DNA from: Euryodendron excelsum
Taxonomy: Eukaryota > Streptophyta > Magnoliopsida > Ericales > Pentaphylacaceae
Direction: 5' to 3'
Assembly: GCA_033060915.1 (NCBI GenBank)
Contig: CM065390.1
Span: 22,654,001-22,718,000 of the forward strand
Length of the DNA stretch: 64,000 nt
Position numbers and translations under genes: made by a program. Positions 1 through 10,093 of this stretch are shown here, one piece after another; the stretch's first letter is position 1, and every line of letters begins with the position of its first letter. A model generated the notes under the pieces. The model worked only from the letters and a program-made list of their open reading frames with translations, was not told the origin of the DNA and did no database searches.

Positions 1-1565
1 TTTCCATCCCTTTAACCAAAGGAAGCCTCAAGGCATTGACACTGCTTTTCAGAGAACCATGAAGGTTCAGGTGGAATATAAGAGACAATGCCAACTGATT
101 AGAAGCAACTGTAGCTCATGTAAAACATGATTAACTATTTAAAGGACAAAGCCATATGCAGAAGCAGCAAGAGATTAGCAAAACCCTTTTTTTGCCAGTT
201 TACACATAAAATATGGAATACTTAATGAACAATATAAGACGGTAATAGTAATGAAGAATGACAGAATTCATATCATACAACCGCTGGTTCATTCATATTT
301 TACAGAAGATTTGAATTCTATAAGCCCATTATACTTTGAAAAATAGAGACCTTAAATGGTTGTAACATGGTGGCATCAAAGTTTGCAAACCCCCAAAATG
401 ACCGAAACAAAAAAGGATGACTGTTGAAACAATATTTGATGTGTAGCACAGCCAGAAAGCCTGAGATGTTAGCAAATAATAAAGTTCCAGTAAGACATTA
501 TTGAAAATAGGATTAAATCATAAAAAATTCCAAAAGTAATCTAGGAATCTAGTAGAGTATGTCTTCATTAAGAGACCTACATGCATATGCATAAAGATCA
601 ATTTCTAGCACATATTAAGTATGAGCAGGTTTCCTTTAAGCTGTGTTTGGATCAAGGATTTTATGATGAAAAGTAAAAGGAAAAGAAAACGGTGAGGCAA
701 AAGAGAACAAAAATTCTCCTTTATTTTGTTATGTTTTCCTTAATCTTTTCCTTTTTCTTTGATTTTCCCTTGATAAATCCGGGTTCCAAACACAATATTA
801 GAGTATGTCATCTGAAAAACTAGGAGACCAAAGTCATGGAAGTCTACAGTGGTCTGACTGCTATTTTGATCTGAGTTCAGGAGTAGTTGCATTTCTCCTT
901 GCGTTTACCCCATGACCGAATAAGGTTTATCACGAAGTGATCTACAATCTAGCGACATGACATGAACATGAAGATTTCAGTGTTGACATTTTAAAAGACA
1001 ATAGTTGGTCTCTATGTGCATGATGCTGTACAAAATCTATTTGACTACATAAACTAACAAAAAATAAAATAGAATGACAGAAAGGCACGTATCAGCAAAA
1101 GAACATTACTACAAGCATTTCCAGAGGCAACAAACTCAAATTCACTATAAATTTTGATCTGATTGCCTCTAATATATGATCAGTACAGTTCACTTTGTGA
1201 CTAAGTCTACAGTGAAACTTTAAAGCCAAAACCTTAACTTCTGTTTTTTTTTTTTTTTTTTTTTCCAAAGACCAAATTTAGGTTGGATGAGATTTATTGA
1301 AACAGGTGTACTACTAGAACAAGTAGTTTCAACTTCCAGTTAATTCCAATATTGACTAAACTATTACAGATTCAGAAAATAACAAATCAGAAGACGTATA
1401 ACATTGAATATTTAAAGCAAAATGCCCTTTGCAATATTGGTTCTCTAGATAAATCCCATACCACTAGTTCATATCTTAACATCTGATCTGACAAAATCGA
1501 AACATGGATTAACAGTTTAAGACATCACAAGAACAACTCCAATAATTCTCGAAAGTAATATGTAC
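1..1565 (-). other. Presumed first intron of the CDPK gene
   Basis: No kinase or EF-hand coding segment is visible on the minus strand here, and the exon at 1566-2361 ends in a clear GT donor reading into this stretch. I therefore read it as intron 1, with the remaining kinase, junction and EF-hand exons beyond the left edge. It contains a pure T tract near 1243-1264 and a MITE at 642-794. A short exon without a recognisable motif could be missed. Confidence 0.6.
642..794. mobile_element. Small inverted-repeat element (MITE) in the CDPK intron
   Basis: The ends are imperfect inverted repeats. The left end reads TGTGTTTGGATCAAGGATTT, and the complement of the right end starts TGTGTTTGGA and continues with a similar GGATTTA block. 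The centre folds on itself, with an A/G-rich block (AAGGAAAAGAAAA type) facing a T/C-rich block (TTTTCCTTTTTC type). No clear target-site duplication was found, so the superfamily is not assigned. Confidence 0.55.
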
Positions 1566-2361
1566 CTGGCTTGAAAAATACTGATAAGCCAAAGTCAATG
1601 GTTTTGAGAAGCGAATCCTCTTTCTGATCAACAAAGAGAAAATTCTCTGGTTTTAGGTCACGATGCATAACCCCGAGAGAATGACAGGCTTCCACCACCC
1701 CAACTATAGTCCTAGTAAGCTCAGCCGCCTTTCTTTCTGTATAATGCCCGCGTTGAATAATCCTATCAAAAAGCTCACCCCCTGCACACAACTCCATAAC
1801 AACATGAACCGCCACCGCATCCTCATAAGCACCTTTGATTGATATAACATTTGGATGCCCTGCCAAGTGGTGCATTATCTGAATTTCCCTCCTCACATCC
1901 TCCACATCCTCTTCGGTCAACAACTTCCTCTTAGCAATCGATTTACACGCATACTCTTTCTTTGTAGCTTTCTCCACACAAAGAATCGTCAACCCAAATT
2001 GACCTTGTCCTAGTTTCTTCCCCAATGAGTAAAACTCCTTCAAATTTCCGGTTTTCGTCTGTAAAACCGAATCTGCCCGAAGCCCTGCACTATCCACCCT
2101 CTTCACGTGTGGGGGCTTCTTGGGTTTTGCCTGTGGCTCTTGTTTTGGTTCCTCTTTTGGAATCGTCACTTGTTCAGGTGGTTCACTCTGCACCGGCATG
2201 GCCGATTCGGGTTCCTTGAAGGAAGATTGTGTCTCATGGACAGTTTCTCCATTAGGGGTAGAAACAGTCTCTTCTGCCAATCGCGACCGCCACACTGCGG
2301 CCGAAACCGATTGAAAGAAAGTATTTTTTGAAATGCTTGGTCCAACACAAGTATTCCCCAT
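1566..2361 (-). CDS. Calcium-dependent protein kinase, CPK1/CPK2-like, exon 1 (partial gene)
   Basis: This is the first exon of a group I CDPK, a calcium-activated Ser/Thr kinase that acts at membranes. The start at 2361 gives MGNTCVG, with Gly2 for N-myristoylation and Cys5 for palmitoylation; an in-frame GTG three codons upstream is not used. The variable region (about residues 10-105) is rich in Glu, Pro and Lys. The kinase domain begins near residue 112 ([14 protein letters not shown]). It shows the glycine loop, the ATP-binding lysine in [12 protein letters not shown], the catalytic [11 protein letters not shown] and the DFGLSVFF magnesium loop. The exon stops inside FFKPG with a CCAG|GTACAT donor, the usual CDPK intron-1 position. 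The rest of the kinase, the autoinhibitory junction and the four EF hands lie outside the window. No disabling change is seen. Confidence 0.93.
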
Positions 2362-3120
2362 TAATACCACTACCAGTGCTACACTCAGTACCTCCTCAAC
2401 ACCCCCTTTACCATGAACATTAAGATCTAGCTTTGTTGCTCATGCTGAAAGAACCAATAAGATCTGATCGTTTGATCAAACACCCAATACTGTAATCTAG
2501 TCAAACCCACTACAACTACCTCAAACTTGTCCAAAAATTGAATGGAAAAGCTCAAATTAGCTCAGAAAAATGAACTATAAAGGATGCAAAATTCAATAGC
2601 AATAACAAATTCAAGCGTTTTGTCACAAAAATTGAATTCAAAGCATTAGTTAAACCAAAGAGTGAAACTGTTAACAAAGATTTCAAGCAGGTAGTAGATG
2701 TAACAATTAACAGAACACAGAAAAATAAAAAAAAAATCTTGTCGTATTTACAGATAAAAAGAAAACCCTAAAGAAATTAGAGTCAAATATCCAATGATCA
2801 AAGATCAAATCGAACCGACTAAAACAAGCACAAAAGGAATAGAGTCTCTTAGTTGTTTCTTGAACTATTCAACAGGGAAAATCAGAGCATTTCCAAGTAC
2901 ATTGAAGAGAAGCCTGAGATCTTGATGAGAACAAAGTGACAACTACAACTTCAGAAGTGTTTGGGAGGTGAGAAACGGTAGACCACTTTCTAGGTTTACA
3001 CTGGGTTGACTAGTTAGATGGAAAACTTGTAGTGCATACTCTAAACATCCATACAGGTAGATATATATTAATATGGTATATTTATTCAGACAGGTTTGTC
3101 TGTTCGAACCCATAGCATGG
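2362..3120 (-). promoter_or_regulatory. 5' leader and promoter side of the CDPK gene
   Basis: This stretch holds no supported coding sequence. On the minus strand a good splice acceptor (TTCTTTCAG) lies near 2443, suggesting a 5'-UTR intron. An AT-rich stretch with TATATA-like runs near 3060-3085 could serve as the core promoter. Both assignments are inferred from position and motif only. Confidence 0.35.
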
Positions 3121-6100
3121 AAAACGCGTTTTGGACGGATATTCCAATACCCCTGGCTTTTTTCCTTATAAATTTACATCACTCCTCCCTAAGGTAGGGA
3201 AGAGAAAGAAAGGGATGAGGAAAAAAAAAATTTTCTTCACTTTCCTTTCTCTTTTATTTTTAATAGTTATTTTATTATTTTTTTATATTTTACAAATTCT
3301 TAAAAAGAAAAAACAAATTTTTTTTCTTCTTTTTTTCTATATTTTCTTTAGAAAATTAAAACAGAAATCACTCTCTACATTTTAATATTTTCTCTTCATT
3401 TTCCTTCCACAAGTTTCAAACAAACTCCAAAAGTTAGGTCTACTGTTAGATATATGTCCTCCTCTTTATGTTTGTATGTTCTTAAAATTTTATTTTGTTT
3501 CTTTAACTTATGAAATGAAATGATGTTCCTATTGATGAGCCAAAAAAAAAAAAACTATTTTTAATAGCTTTTTTACAAAGTTTTCTAACAAATTTTTAAT
3601 TTTTATTTTTAATAAAAAGTAATCTAAATTAAAAGTCTATAAAAAAAAGTAAAAAAATTGAAGTGTGTTTTTGTCCCACATTTGAATATAGATTTATTTT
3701 TTTATAAATTTAAAAAATTGTGAGATGATGTCATGACCCACAACTTTTTAGGCAACCTAGATTCAGGAAGTAAGATCAAAAGCTTCTGAGTTTGATAAAT
3801 AAATTTTTGAGCTGCATAGATTTTTGAGAATTTTTTTTTTAAATCTAATACTTACGACGGGTTGCATTTTAGTGATGCTTTTGTCAATAAATTTTACACA
3901 TCAAAATTAGGAGAAATTCTCTAGAGTAACTATCACATCTCACGTTATGGTGCTCAAGTAGTGCTATAGTTTATTCATGTAATAGTATCGTATAATTTTT
4001 TACACAAAGACAATAATTTTTAAAAAATTATGAATATTATCATAATTGAATTGTTAAGATTTTCAAATTTATAATTCTCATCATCAGAAAAATAATGAAA
4101 TGTCATACAACATCAACATGACAACGTAGCATGACGTAAAATTCTCATCATGAGAAAAATAACGCATGTCCTAATTTAAATAGAATGTCATATAACATCA
4201 ACATAATAACGTTATGTGATAATTTTCTTGAATAATTACTCCAAAATTAGACTCAAAATAGCCATTGCCATGACTAACGCCTGAAAAGGCCTAGTTTTTG
4301 AACTTTTTTGTTGTTTTGAATGGAGGCTGACTTGTGTCTCTATTGTGTGCATCATACTCCATCCATCATAATCGAAGAGGCAGCAACAAGAGGGCAGAGA
4401 AAAAGAGGACCCCACTTTGAAATCAAACAAGTACATGCAAGTGGATCCTTTTAAAAAAAAAATTATTCAATGCGACTCTCATGCGTGATTGTATTTATAT
4501 AATGTGACGTTTTATTTATATAATATTATATGTAAGGAGATACAATATATTTTTAAATATTATAGTCATTGTCCTAGATATATAATGACTTTTTAAATTT
4601 AGAATTTTTTGTAATGTATATAATGTCACACATGTTAAAATTTAAATAAAATATCACATTACATAAGTATGATAACGTAGTGCGAAAAATTATTTTCCTA
4701 GTGATTACTCACCAAAAGAGTGGGGCCACATAATTCTTTGCATTTGGATTTTAGTATTAAACTTTGGAGTTGATAGCGTTCGGCCGGCATCAACACTGCG
4801 CAGATTGCGGTGTTTATCATTTTTTGGTGGAATTATTTTGATAATTTTTTTTCAAAACAATTACACTTTATACCACTAAACTTGATACCAAATTTCACTT
4901 TATTCTTTATTTTTTTCAATGGTAACTATTAACTCCCTAGACTTTAGGTCGAAAAATCACATTTTTTCCCCTTCTCTCGCTTCTCCCCCTCCAACCCTAA
5001 CCACTACTGAGGGCCATTTTGCTCTCCTTGCATGTGTGAACGCATGTAAGTAAAGCAGAGTAATTGAAGACATTTAAGATGCAATGCAGGGGCGAGGTTA
5101 GGGAGTGAGGTGACGAAGAAAGAGATCTAAATGTTAGTGGAGTAAATTAGCAGTGAACGAAGCCAAGTTTCATAAATTTTCTTGCGGATATTATGATCGA
5201 GTACTAAGGGATTTAACTGTTTTAATTAAAAAAAATAGGAGTAAGTTGCAAATATTGTTTCAATTATGTATTTCTTGTTTTGGATTTCATAACGGGCTAT
5301 AAAACTACAGTTAAGCGGCATCAGACCAATTGCATTCAATGTTTATAATCCGAAAGTTCAAAATGTAATTTATCATTTTCTTCTTTTATTTTTGTATTCT
5401 TTACTTTTAGAATGAGAGGCCGAAAACAAAAGACCATCAATTGATACAACCTTTGGTGGTGATATAGGTTCTATATATACTGTTTTGACCCTTGATTGGG
5501 AAGTTATAAAAAGGCAAGTATGTAGCCCATCACCATTGTTACTTTTTTTTTTTTTTTAAAGTAGCGATGCACGATATAAGGTGGTTAGGTTTTAATTATG
5601 CCCCATCCATGATTTCTCTATATTCTAATGAAGGTATAATTCTTTTTTGAACATGCGAACACAAGGTATAATTTAATACTATAGATATTAAAAATATGAT
5701 TCATCATTAGTAACTTAGGAGTTGTTTGGTTGTACAAATTGAATTATTTCATTTTGACAAATTTATAAATTATTTAATTTAAATTTGTGTAGCCCTCTTG
5801 CGTAAGAGTGAATAATTTGAAATAAACCTTAAAATAACTGTTAGCTTTTTCGGCTTGCCATGTAATTGATTTCACCACCATGCATGTTTGTGGAGAACGA
5901 GTAAGGCCGTTGCTGGGCCTGGACAAATCAAATGGTTATCACTATGAAATTGTTTAAATTTTTTTGCCATGAATCCAACGAATACGGAACATGTTGTATG
6001 CAAGTGATTTGATCTTTGTAGGGCGATGGGACTGCGATCATTGTATTGTTAATTTGTTTTTTAGTTTTAAATTTTCTACTCCTTTTTTCCCATAGATTCT

Positions 6101-6870
6101 AATCAAAAAATTTATTGTGCATGTATTTGCATGTCTTTCTTGCAAGAAGGATACAGTAGGAATTTTAGCTTTTTTTTTTTTTTTTGAGTTATGTTGTCAC
6201 GAATGTCCAAACCAACTTACACATATCTTAATTAATTCACTTATCTGTCTAGTCAAGTACAACCATAGAATATAATTTGTATGGTTCTAAAATCTAACAA
6301 GTGATAAAGAGAGATTTTAAAAAACTTACGGGAAAAACTGCCGTCTCTTGTCCCCCCACCCTCTGCCACACGGTGGGGTGGAAGAAAATTTTGTTGTCAA
6401 TAATTATTTAATTAGTCTTCAATGATCAAAACTTCTATCTTAAATTGAGATGTAACGTGATAAAATATAACCACTCCTCTAAGCATGTTTTTTGTTTTTT
6501 CGCAATCTTCTCTAAGCATGTTAAACACCCTAATTTTAAGGTCAATAAACTTTTTTCAACAATTAATATACATTTATATCTAACTTAAATTACGAAAAGC
6601 CTAAATACATATTTTTTTAATCAATGAATAACAATGCATACGCATGTATATGTATATCATTTTATTCTTGTAATTAACACTGTAAGAGGATTTTCTTGAA
6701 TACTTATAATTATTAAGTGATGAAGTTATTAATTAGTAATCCAACTCAAGACAATGTTGGCTCCTCAAGAAGTTTCTAATTTACCTACATTATTATATAA
6801 TAGCATTGATGGCCTAACAGTGTACCAATCTACAAGGTAAATGGGTAGAAAGCAAAGAAACTTTTACTGG
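3121..6870. other. AT-rich intergenic DNA without a recognisable gene
   Basis: Short open frames here are low-complexity (a Phe/Lys-rich run near 3131-3385) and do not resemble known proteins. Between about 3908 and 4715 a segment type recurs. Phrases such as ATGTCATACAACATCAACAT with 'taacgt' nearby, and an end resembling AATTTTCTTGAATAATTACTC, appear two or three times. This suggests related small elements. No tRNA, rRNA or conserved exon was seen. Confidence 0.5.
3908..4715. repeat. Diverged direct repeats, possibly adjacent small elements
   Basis: The words TCTCATCATGAGAAAAATAA and ATGTCATATAACATCAACAT occur in two staggered copies around 4070-4215. A third related stretch lies around 4600-4700, ending TTTTCCTAGTGATTACTC, similar to TTTTCTTGAATAATTACTC near 4225. 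Boundaries and target duplications could not be set, so this is a repeat family call only. Confidence 0.35.
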
Positions 6871-7041
6871 GGACTGTCTGGTGGAGCTTTTTGGCCTAAT
6901 TTTTTCTTAGCTTTTTCTTTTTTTGCTTATCTTTAGCTTACAAAAGTAAAAAAGTAAAAAAATTTTATATTTTTTTTTACTTATAAACAAAAAAAAACAA
7001 AACTAAAAAAAGCTAAAAAAAGCCTGTACCATGCGGGCTCT
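6871..7041. mobile_element. T/A-rich fold-back repeat
   Basis: The left part reads TGGTGGAGCTTTTTGG and continues with runs of CTTTTTC and GCTTA. The right part is its approximate reverse complement, with AAAAAAGC runs ending GCCTGTACCATGCGG. The whole can form a long hairpin, as expected of a MITE. No convincing target-site duplication was found. Confidence 0.4.
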
Positions 7042-7057
7042 TAGTTGTTTATATAAC

Positions 7058-7282
7058 AACTTCAATTTGATTTGGCTAATTTTGAGTTTTTTGGACTAGG
7101 TTTTTTTTGCTTATAAACAAAAAAATCTAGATTTTGAAGCTTTTTTACTCTTTTTTTTTTTTTGCTTTTCTGCTTATCTTATCCTATTAAAAATAAAAAA
7201 GTTAAATTTTTTTTTATCTTTTTTACTTATAAATTAAAAAAGCAAAATAAAAAAAATTGTAAAAAAAGCCAAACCAAACGGG
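7058..7282. mobile_element. Second T/A-rich fold-back repeat
   Basis: The left arm contains TTTGATTTGGCTAATTTTG. The right arm reads AAAAAAAGCCAAACCAAACG, which is its approximate reverse complement. Inner arms also pair (TTTGCTTATAAACAAAAA against TTTTTTACTTATAAATTAAA). It is similar in style to the repeat just upstream, so the two are probably related. The element type is inferred. Confidence 0.4.
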
Positions 7283-7289
7283 AAGAAAC

Positions 7290-7850
7290 TTGTGGAAGTA
7301 AATGAATGGATTGGACACAAGGTGGCAGGTCCATGTCAATGCTTGGTGGCTCAAGTTCACTAATTAGACTTAACTCTATAATTTTCTTTATTCTTTATTT
7401 CTATTTTTTAGGTTCCTAAATCTTCTAAATTTCGTAAGAAAAATGATCTAATAAGTATTGATTGTTTGGTCAGCAGACTACTAGTTCTCGTGTTGAGTAT
7501 GATATTTTAAATTTGATTTATTCTCATATCTGTAATGTGGTAGCTTATGCACGAAGTTAACTACTTTATATAGACGTGAACTTAAACAAGTTTGAGGGAG
7601 TATTTGATGAGTCAAAAGCTTAAATATTTTGTAGCACAAAAATAAATAAATTAAAAAAAAGAACACGTAATGATTGTTTGTACTAGACTAGTACATATAG
7701 TGATTGTTTAAATTAATGAACGTGCAAGTTGGTGGGGGCATTGTGATCTATTCCATACCTGCCTGCCTTGGAAATGATCAAGAACTACAAATGTTTAGTG
7801 TTTCAATAGTATTTAATTAGTGATTATTTAAGTTGACAAGTTTACATGTT
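7290..7850. other. Intergenic DNA, nothing recognised
   Basis: AT-rich sequence between the fold-back repeats and the MULE target duplication. Short open frames have no recognisable motif, and no RNA gene was seen. Confidence 0.5.
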
Positions 7851-7860
7851 GTTTTGAGTC
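7851..7860. repeat. Left target-site duplication of the MULE
   Basis: GTTTTGAGTC lies directly before the left terminal inverted repeat. The identical ten bases follow the right end at 19537-19546. Mutator-type insertions make duplications of about 9-10 bp, and a perfect pair indicates a complete, not very old insertion. Confidence 0.92.
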
Positions 7861-7985
7861 GGGCCATTTACGAAAAGAGGTTTATTTTAATCAATATATA
7901 TTAAATCGGAGTTAAAATTTAAATATTTACAAAACAATAATTAAATGTCATTATGGATGACGTTTTCACAAAAAGCATCAAACCA
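7861..7985 (+). repeat. Left terminal inverted repeat of the MULE
   Basis: It starts GGGCCATTTACGAAAAGAGG and includes TCAATATATATTAAA. The reverse complement of 19412-19536 starts GGGCCATTTACCAAAAGG and carries the same TCAATATATATTAAA block. Similarity then continues into an ATTAAA(T/C)GTCA...TGACGTTTT unit. Such repeats are where MURA-type transposases bind and cut. Confidence 0.88.
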
Positions 7986-8136
7986 AAAAACGCTTCCCAT
8001 TTAACGATGAAATTTAGAAATAACCAACTAAAAAACGTCATACGGAATGATGTTTTCAAGGCTAAAATCGTCAAACAAAATGACGTTTTCTATTTCCCAA
8101 TAAAAACGTCAACAAGGACGACGTTTTCATACCAGT
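7940..8136. repeat. Left subterminal palindromic CGTCA/TGACG repeats
   Basis: Four or so short units of the form AAACGTCA-spacer-TGACGTTTTC occur in a row, for example with cores GTCATTATGGATGAC, CGTCAAACAAAATGACG and CGTCAACAAGGACGACG. Each unit is itself an inverted repeat of about 25-30 bases. Clusters like this next to terminal repeats typically act as transposase or accessory-protein binding sites; that role is inferred here. Confidence 0.75.
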
Positions 8137-8189
8137 AATTTTTTTTTTGGGTTGTTAACATTAAACGAACTCCTTCACTACTAACTCCG

Positions 8190-9955
8190 TGACTGGGGTT
8201 CCGTTCGACGCGCCGTCAGCCCCCGCAATTGTAGTTTGCCGAGGTCGTGCTTCGTGTCGAGTTTCGTGCCGAATGGAGGCCGTTTGCAAGATTTGGCATC
8301 CCCGAACCCCGATTTCCAAGTTATTCAAATCGCTAAGTCTCCGGGGGGGAAAAATGCAGTAACTCCTCCACCAGGACTCCGTTCGACGCGCCGTCAGCAC
8401 CCGCAGCTGTAGTTTGCCGAGTTCGTGCTTCGTGTAATGTTTTGCGCCGAACGGAGGCCGTTTGAAAGATTTGGCATCCCCAAACCCCGATTCCTAAGTT
8501 TTTCAAATCGCTAAGTCTCCGGGGGGAGGAAAAATGCAGTAACTCCTCCACCGGGACTCCGTTCAACGGGCCGTCAGCGCCCGCAGCTGTAGTTTGCCGA
8601 GGCCGTGCCTCGTGTCGAGTTTTGCTCCGAACGGAGGCTGTTTGTAAGATTTGGCATCCTCGAACCCCGATTCCCAAGTTTTTCAAATCGCTAAGTCTCT
8701 GGGGGGAAAAAATGCAGTAACTCCTCCACCGGGACTCCGTTCAACGCGCCGTCAGCGCCCGCAGCTGTAGTTTACCGAGGCCGTGCTTCGTGTTGAGTTT
8801 CACGCCGAACGAAAGCCGTTTGCAAGATTTGGCATTCCCGAACCCCGATTTCTAAGTTATTCAAATCGCTAAGTCTCCGGGGGGAAAAAAATGCAGTAAC
8901 TCCTCCACCGGGACTCCGTTCGATGCGCCGTCAGCGCCCGCAGCTGTAGTTTGCCGAGTTCGTGCTTTGTGTCGAGTTTCGTGCCGAACGGAGGCCGTTT
9001 GCAAGATTTGGCATCCCCGAACCCCGATTCCCAAGTTTTTCAAATCGCTAAGTCTCTGGGGGGGAAAAATGCAGTAACTCCTCCATCGGGACTCCGTTCG
9101 ACTCGCCGTCAGCGCCCGCATCTGTAGTTTGCCAAGGCCGTGCTTCGTGTCGAGTTTCACGCCGAACGGAAGCCGTTTGCAAGATTTGGCATCCCCGAAC
9201 CCCGATTCCCAAGTTTTTCAAATCGCTAAGTCTCTGGGGGGAAAAATGCAGTAACTCCTCCACCGGGACTCCGTTCGACGCGCCGTCAGCGCCCGCAGCT
9301 GTAGTTTGCCGAGACCGTGCTTCGTGTCGAGTTTCGGGCCGAACGGGGGCCGTTTGCAAGATTTGGCATCCCCGAACCCCGATTCCCAAGTTTTTCAAAT
9401 CGCTAAGTCTCCGGGGGGAAAAATGCAGTAACTCCTCCACCGGGACTCCGTTCGACGCGCCGTCAGCGCCCGCAGCTGTAGTTTGCCGAGGCCGTGCTTC
9501 GTGTCGAGTTTCACGCCGAACGGGGGCCGTTTGCAAGATTTGGCATCCCCGAACCCCGATTCCTAAGTTTTTCAAATCGCTAAGTCTCCGGGGGGAAAAA
9601 ATGTAGTAACTCCTCCACCAGGACTCCGTTCGACGCGCCGTCAACCCCCTCAGCTGTAGTTTGCCGAGTCCGTGCTTCGTGTCGAGTTTCATGCTGAACG
9701 GGGGCCGTTTGCAAGATTTAGCATCCCCGAACCCCGATTCCCAAGTTTTTCAAATCGCTAAGTCTCCGCGGGGGAAAAATGCAGTAACTCCTCCACCGGG
9801 ACTCCGTTCGACGCGCCGTCAGCGCCCGCAGCTGTAGTTTGCCGAGTCCGTGCTTCGTGTCGAGTTTCGCGCTGAACGGAGACCATTTGCAAGATTTGGC
9901 ATCCCCGAACCCCGATTCTCAAGATTTGGCATCCCCGAACCCCGACACGCCGTTA
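8190..9955. repeat. Ten-copy GC-rich tandem array, period ~178 bp
   Basis: The landmark CCGTTCGACG (with small variants) recurs at 8201, 8379, 8559, 8737, 8916, 9094, 9271, 9448, 9626 and 9804, i.e. every 177-180 bases. Each unit includes AGGCCGTTTGCAAGATTTGG, CCCCGAACCCCGATTC, TTTTTCAAATCGCTAAGTC and AACTCCTCCACCGGGACTCC. The last unit ends in a duplicated ~30-base piece (CAAGATTTGGCATCCCCGAA twice, near 9890 and 9920). Long minus-strand open frames cross the units, but most spacings are not multiples of three, so they shift frame and look fortuitous. The array is far more GC-rich than its surroundings and is homologous to the array at 26762-29660. Confidence 0.93.
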
Positions 9956-10093
9956 GTGTTACAATTGTAATACTCAGAAATGTTTCAAAATATGATCATA
10001 TATTACTTACAACTAATAACATATACACGAGTTCTGTACAAAAAAATATATAATATCTGTCGAATGACCACAAGAGAGCATATAAAATACATC
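9956..10093 (-). other. 3' flank of the PMD gene
   Basis: This short AT-rich stretch separates the PMD stop codon from the tandem array. It presumably holds the 3' UTR and polyadenylation signals, but no single signal stands out. Confidence 0.4.

Noticed and set aside
8161..9692. Long minus-strand open frames through the GC-rich array as a repeat protein
   Set aside because: Most unit spacings are not multiples of three, so the frame changes from unit to unit, and the homologous array is open on the other strand of the unit.
8190..9955. CRISPR-like or centromeric satellite
   Set aside because: Units are continuous without spacers, and the array lies within transposon boundaries; ten copies are too few for a centromere core.
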